Of a stretch of DNA of 64,000 nt, positions 60,061-64,000 are shown in pieces. The position numbers and the translations under genes are program-made. The stretch comes from Rhodospirillales bacterium. Its GTDB lineage: Bacteria; Pseudomonadota; Alphaproteobacteria; Acetobacterales; Acetobacteraceae. The stretch's first letter is position 1. Every line of letters begins with the position of its first letter. The stretch spans positions 62,001-126,000 of the forward strand of contig JANXTF010000070.1 of assembly GCA_025352565.1 (NCBI GenBank). The letters run 5' to 3'. The notes below the pieces were generated by a model, which was given only the letters and a program-made list of their open reading frames with translations, did not search any database and had not been told where the DNA came from.

Positions 60061-62102
60061 CCGGAGTGCAGCGTCCGCATCGCCTGCGGGCGCTCGAACA
60101 GGCGCAGCAGCACGCGCACCGCCTCGCCGCGCTGGGTGCGCAGACGCGGGTCGCGATCGAGCAGAAGGTCGGCGTCGCGGGCGGCCATTTGGAGCAGGCC
60201 GTCATCCGTCTCCGGGTTGGCGAGGCGGAAGCCGCGCCGGCCGGATTGGCGGGTGCCGAGGAAATCGCCGCCGCCACGGATGCGGAAATCCTCGTCGGCG
60301 ATCAGGAAGCCGTCCTCGGTGTCGCGCAGAAGCGTGAGGCGGCGGCGGGCGGTTTCGGTGAGGCCGTCATCGTGCAGCAACAGGCAGAAGCTGGCTTCGG
60401 CGCCGCGACCCACGCGGCCGCGCAACTGGTGAAGGGGCGCGAGGCCGAAGCGTTCGGCGTGCTCGATGACCATGACGCTGGCTTCTGGCACATCGACGCC
60501 GACTTCGATGACGGTGGTAGCGACCAAAAGCCGGGTGCGGCCGGCGGCGAAAGCGGCGAGGGCCGCTTCGCGCACGCCACTGTCCTGGCGGCCATGGGCG
60601 AGGCCGACCACATCTCCGAAACGCGCGCGCAAGGTCGCGAAACGCTGTTCGGCGGCGGCGAGGTCGATGAGTTCGCTTTCGGCCACCAGCGGGCACACCC
60701 AGTACACGCGGGCACCCCCGTCCAGCGCGCGGGCAACCGCGCCGGCGACATCGGGCAGCGTGGCGAGCGAGTGCAGCGTGGTGCGGATAGGCTTGCGGCC
60801 GGCGGGCTTGCCTTCGAGCCGGCTGACCTGCATCTCGCCGTACTGCGTCAGCAGCAGCGTGCGCGGAATCGGCGTCGCGGTCATCACCAGCACGTCGGTC
60901 GTGTCTCCCTTGGCGCCCAGCATCAGGCGCTGATCGACGCCGAAACGATGCTGCTCGTCAATCACCGCCAGGCCCAGGTCGCGCCAGGCCACCCCCTCGC
61001 TCAGCAGCGCGTGGGTGCCGACAACGATGGGGAGCGAGCCGTCCGCGAGGGCCGCGAGCACGGCGGCGCGCGATTTCCCGGTGACCGATCCGGTGAGGAG
61101 TCCGACCGGGACGGGGCAGAGCCGGTCCAGCGTGCGGAGATGCTGCTGGGCGAGGATTTCAGTGGGCGCCATGAGTGCGGCCTGGGCGCCGGCCTCGACG
61201 GCACGGAGCATGGCGAGTGCGGCCACCAGCGTCTTGCCGGAGCCCACGTCGCCTTGCAGCAGGCGGGTCATGCGGTGGGGGGCCGCGAGATCCGCGTCGA
61301 TCTCGGCCAGGGCGGTGAATTGCGAAGGCGTGGGGGCGTGGCCGAAGCGGGCCAGGGCGCGGCCGCGCAACGCGCCGTCGCCCACCAGGGCGCGGCCCTG
61401 CCGGGCGCGGGTGCGGTGGCGGGCGACCGCCATCATGACCTGGTCGGCCAGCAACTCGTCATAGGCCAGGCGGCGGCGCGCGAGGTCGTTCGGCGGGGCG
61501 AGCGGGGCCTGAACCTCGCGTAGCGCATCGGCGAAGGGGGGCCATGCCTCACGCTTGAGCAGGGCCGGGTCGTGCCATTCCGGCAGGTCTGGGATCAGCG
61601 CCAGCACGGCGGCCATGGGCTTGCGGATGTGCCAGGCAAACAGCCCGGCGGTCAGCGGCCAGACCGGCTCGACCCATGGCAGGTCCTGTGGGCGGTCGGC
61701 TGGCACGATGTGGTCGGGATGGACCATCTGGCGGCGCTCGTCGAAGCGGCCGGAGGCGAGCACGCGGGCGCCCACCTCCAGCTTGCCGGCGGGGAAGCGT
61801 TTGAAGAACACGAGGTCGGCGAAGCCGGTGCCGTCGGTGACCGAGACCTTGGTGGGCTGGCGCGGGTTGCCGGGCGGCTCGATGCGGACCACTTCGGCCT
61901 CGATGGTGGTGATCGCACCCGGCAAGGCGGCGCGGATGGTGCCGCGCGCTCGGCGATCGACGTAGCTTTCGGGCAGGTGGAACAGCAGGTCGATCACCCG
62001 CCCGCCGCCCGCCGCGCGCGATATCAGCCCGGCCACGGCTTCGCCGACACCGCGCAAGGTGGTCAACGGCGCGAAGAGAGGATCGAGAACGGGGGATTGC
62101 AC
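60057..62102 (-). CDS. recG: ATP-dependent DNA helicase RecG
   Basis: A 681-residue superfamily 2 helicase that reverses stalled forks and processes branched DNA. The N-terminal wedge domain (LTTLRGVGEAVAGLI to about residue 150) is followed by Walker A LLQGDVGSGKTLVA, the DEQH box VIDEQHRFGVDQR and motif III TATPIPRTLLLT, and motif VI HQLRGRVGRG. A GTG start at 62102 with an AGGAAG site nine bases upstream is chosen; the ATG at 62147 would overlap the divergent sdhE start. Confidence 0.94.
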   Translation of the reverse strand: MQSPVLDPLFAPLTTLRGVGEAVAGLISRAAGGGRVIDLLFHLPESYVDRRARGTIRAALPGAITTIEAEVVRIEPPGNPRQPTKVSVTDGTGFADLVFFKRFPAGKLEVGARVLASGRFDERRQMVHPDHIVPADRPQDLPWVEPVWPLTAGLFAWHIRKPMAAVLALIPDLPEWHDPALLKREAWPPFADALREVQAPLAPPNDLARRRLAYDELLADQVMMAVARHRTRARQGRALVGDGALRGRALARFGHAPTPSQFTALAEIDADLAAPHRMTRLLQGDVGSGKTLVAALAMLRAVEAGAQAALMAPTEILAQQHLRTLDRLCPVPVGLLTGSVTGKSRAAVLAALADGSLPIVVGTHALLSEGVAWRDLGLAVIDEQHRFGVDQRLMLGAKGDTTDVLVMTATPIPRTLLLTQYGEMQVSRLEGKPAGRKPIRTTLHSLATLPDVAGAVARALDGGARVYWVCPLVAESELIDLAAAEQRFATLRARFGDVVGLAHGRQDSGVREAALAAFAAGRTRLLVATTVIEVGVDVPEASVMVIEHAERFGLAPLHQLRGRVGRGAEASFCLLLHDDGLTETARRRLTLLRDTEDGFLIADEDFRIRGGGDFLGTRQSGRRGFRLANPETDDGLLQMAARDADLLLDRDPRLRTQRGEAVRVLLRLFERPQAMRTLHSG

Positions 62103-62145
62103 GGGCTGACACTTCCAGGAAGCGCGGCTATATGACAACCCGCTC

Positions 62146-62433
62146 ATGCCAGAAACCTCCCTCGCGCCAAACGACTCCCGCCGCCGTCGCCTGCTGTTCC
62201 GCGCGACGCATCGCGGCACCCACGAGAACGACCTGCTGATCGGCGGCTACGTCGCCCCGCGCATCGCCACGCTGACCGAGGGGGAGGTCGAGGCGCTGGA
62301 GGCGGTGATGGAGTTGCCGGACGTGGAACTGGCGGACTGGCTCACCGGCCGGCGCGAGATTCCACCCGAACATGACGGCCCGATGCTGCGCGCCATCCGC
62401 GCCGCCGCCCTCTCCACCAAGGACGCAGTATGA
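62146..62433 (+). CDS. sdhE: succinate dehydrogenase assembly factor SdhE
   Basis: A 95-residue protein of the SdhE/Sdh5 family, which helps attach FAD to succinate dehydrogenase. The conserved segment is RATHRGTHENDLLIGGYV, corresponding to the RGxxE motif. It is divergent from recG and overlaps mfd by four bases (ATGA at 62430-62433), the usual alphaproteobacterial order. Confidence 0.92.
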   Translation: MPETSLAPNDSRRRRLLFRATHRGTHENDLLIGGYVAPRIATLTEGEVEALEAVMELPDVELADWLTGRREIPPEHDGPMLRAIRAAALSTKDAV

Positions 62434-64000
62434 GTCTCGCCACCGTTTTTGGCGCCCCGGAGGGCTGGGACGCGGTCCTGCTCGCCAGGCGCGGCCATGA
62501 GCATAAGGGCCCACTGCTGCACGCCGCGCGCGACGACAGCCGCATGGCGCACATGGCCGAATCGCTGGCGTTCTTTGCCCCCGAGGCCGAGGTGCTGCGT
62601 TTCCCGGCCTGGGACTGCATGCCGTACGACCGCGTTTCGCCCAACGCGGCCCTGGTGTCCGAGCGGATTGCCACGCTCGCCCGCTTGCTGGAGCCGCCCA
62701 CCGGCCCGCGCATCGTGCTGACCACCATCAACGCGCTGGTGCAGCGCGTGCCGCCGCGTCACGTGTTCCAGGGTAGCAGCCGCGACATGGTCTCGGGCGG
62801 AACCTGCAAGCCCGAGGAGCTGGCACGCTTCCTGGAAGGCAACGGCTATGTGCGCGCGGGCACCGTGATGGAGCCGGGCGAATACGCCATGCGTGGCGGC
62901 ATCATCGACCTGTTCCCCGCCGGCAGCGCGGACCCGGTGCGGATCGATCTGTTCGGCGACACCATCGAGAGCATCCGCGCCTTCGACACCTCCACCCAGC
63001 GCAGCGGTGCGCGCATGGACCGCTTCGTGCTGCGGCCGGTGTCGGAGGTGGCCCTGGACGGCGAGGGTGTCACGCGGTTCCGCGAGAAATGGCGCGATCT
63101 GTTCGGCCCGAAATCGGCCGAGGACCCGCTGTACCTGTCGATCTCCGACGGCCGCCGCCATGCCGGCATGGAGCATTGGGTGCCGCTGTTCCATGACCGG
63201 ATGGAGACGCTGCTCGATTATCTGCCCGGCGCCTCGATCAGCCTCGACCATCAGGACGAGGAGGTGCTGACGGCGCGGCTGGAGATGATCGCCGACCATT
63301 TCGCCGCCCGCAAGGCGGTGCCGCGCGACGGCGAGGTGCCGTATCGGCCGCTGCCGCCGGAATTGCTGTATCTCGACCGCAAGGGCTGGGACGCGATGCT
63401 GGGCAAGAGCCCGGTGTTCATCTTCTCGCCCTTCGGCAAGCCCGATGGCGCCGCCGGGATCGATGGCGGCGGGCGGGCGGGGCCGATCTTCGCCCAGCGC
63501 GGCACGCACCAGGCCGGGACCAACGTGTTCGACCAGCTTCGGCCGCAGGCGGAACGGTGGGCGAGCGAGAAGCGGCGGGTGATCCTGGCCGCCTGGACTC
63601 GGGGCTCGCGCGAGCGGCTGGGCAACCTCGCCCGCGAGCATGGCTTCACGACCGTCGCACTCGATGGCTGGGCCGATCGGGGGAAGCTGGAGACGGGGCA
63701 GGTCGGCCTTATCACGCTGGGCATCGAGCGCGGCTTCGTGGCCGAGAAATTCGCCATCGTGTCCGAGCAGGACCTGTTGGGCGAGCGCATCAGCCGGCCT
63801 GCCCGCCGCCGCAAGCGGGCCGACCAGTTCATCGCCGAGGCCACCGAGATCGCCGAGGGCGATCTGGTGGTGCATCAGGACCACGGCATCGCGCGGTACG
63901 ACGGGCTGGTGACGTTGAAGGTGACCGGCGCGCCGCATGACTGCCTGCGGCTGCTTTACGACGGCGACGACAAGCTTTTCCTGCCAGTCGAGAACATCGA
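62430..64000 (+). CDS. mfd: transcription-repair coupling factor Mfd (5' part, cut by the window edge)
   Basis: The first ~523 residues of Mfd, which removes RNA polymerase stalled at DNA damage and recruits UvrA. UvrB-like N-terminal homology is seen in LRFPAWDCMPYDRVSPNAALVSERIATL, GEYAMRGGIIDLFP and RIDLFGDTIESIR. The RNA polymerase-interacting domain begins near EIAEGDLVVHQDHGIARYDGL. The ATG at 62430 overlaps the sdhE stop. The helicase part lies outside the window. Confidence 0.95.
   Translation, partial: MSLATVFGAPEGWDAVLLARRGHEHKGPLLHAARDDSRMAHMAESLAFFAPEAEVLRFPAWDCMPYDRVSPNAALVSERIATLARLLEPPTGPRIVLTTINALVQRVPPRHVFQGSSRDMVSGGTCKPEELARFLEGNGYVRAGTVMEPGEYAMRGGIIDLFPAGSADPVRIDLFGDTIESIRAFDTSTQRSGARMDRFVLRPVSEVALDGEGVTRFREKWRDLFGPKSAEDPLYLSISDGRRHAGMEHWVPLFHDRMETLLDYLPGASISLDHQDEEVLTARLEMIADHFAARKAVPRDGEVPYRPLPPELLYLDRKGWDAMLGKSPVFIFSPFGKPDGAAGIDGGGRAGPIFAQRGTHQAGTNVFDQLRPQAERWASEKRRVILAAWTRGSRERLGNLAREHGFTTVALDGWADRGKLETGQVGLITLGIERGFVAEKFAIVSEQDLLGERISRPARRRKRADQFIAEATEIAEGDLVVHQDHGIARYDGLVTLKVTGAPHDCLRLLYDGDDKLFLPVENI

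Noticed and set aside
58591-60432. A 613-codon plus-strand frame
   Set aside because: It is antisense to the large glycosyltransferase and shows no domain; the minus frame has clear GT4 motifs.
60066-61523. A 485-codon plus-strand frame
   Set aside because: It is antisense to recG, whose helicase motifs are unambiguous.
62103-62147. ATG start for recG at 62147
   Set aside because: It would overlap the sdhE start codon on the other strand, while a GTG at 62102 has a good ribosome site and fits the usual RecG length.
1-64000. CRISPR arrays, prophage or conjugation genes
   Set aside because: No regularly spaced repeats and no phage or transfer motifs were found in any part of the window.

Overview
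The window is GC-rich, densely packed DNA from what looks like an alphaproteobacterium, possibly of the Rhodospirillales or Acetobacteraceae. This rests on the recG / sdhE / mfd block, a membrane-bound ferritin MbfA, a methylsuccinyl-CoA dehydrogenase with the long N-terminal extension of the ethylmalonyl-CoA pathway enzyme, and many class III CoA-transferases. No rRNA, tRNA, CRISPR array, transposase or phage gene was seen. All family names come from reading motifs and from memory of the families; no database search was run.

Layout. 1-2917: a BaiN-like flavoprotein (cut by the edge) divergent from glpD. 2942-11426: a leftward operon with a taurine/nitrate-type ABC transporter, FAD oxidoreductase, CoA-transferase, enoyl-CoA hydratase, LysR regulator and amidohydrolase, divergent from an XRE/shikimate-kinase fusion regulator (11560-12471). 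12659-15926: zinc homeostasis (cupin, Zur, a palindromic operator, ZnuA, ZnuC, ZnuB). 15988-18623: a TauD-type dioxygenase, a SWIB-domain protein and a cysteine synthase. 18654-29097: a ten-gene leftward operon with three crotonase-fold proteins, a CoA-transferase, an ABC transporter, a CapA-like protein, 2-methylfumaryl-CoA isomerase (Mct) and methylsuccinyl-CoA dehydrogenase (Mcd), divergent from a LysR gene (29224-30144). 30275-34062: a DUF2252 protein, a small membrane protein, MbfA and an MgtC-like protein, flanked by a decayed and an intact copy of the same CoA-transferase 3' end. 34269-41301: a CoA-transferase, a flavin monooxygenase, a cupin, an orphan binding protein, AtuA and DUF4387, with gene fragments between them.

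41857-56991: a rightward block of seventeen genes with two related palindromes near its left end and its own GntR regulator. It encodes hydroxyacid dehydrogenases, an ABC transporter with two permeases, a split UxaA-type lyase, an aldehyde dehydrogenase, a CoA-transferase and a consecutive trio of SDR dehydrogenase, SMP-30 lactonase and MR-family dehydratase, which together read as a sugar-acid-like breakdown pathway. 57122-64000: two glycosyltransferases, recG, sdhE and the 5' part of mfd.

The recurring theme is catabolic cassettes that join an ABC importer of the taurine/nitrate class to a class III CoA-transferase and acyl-CoA enzymes. The least ordinary one is 18654-29097, where uptake, CoA activation, Mcd and Mct sit in one translationally coupled operon. 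This suggests import of a C5 dicarboxylic acid such as methylsuccinate or mesaconate and its conversion through mesaconyl-CoA. Two of its three crotonase-fold proteins lack both standard catalytic glutamates and the third lacks one.
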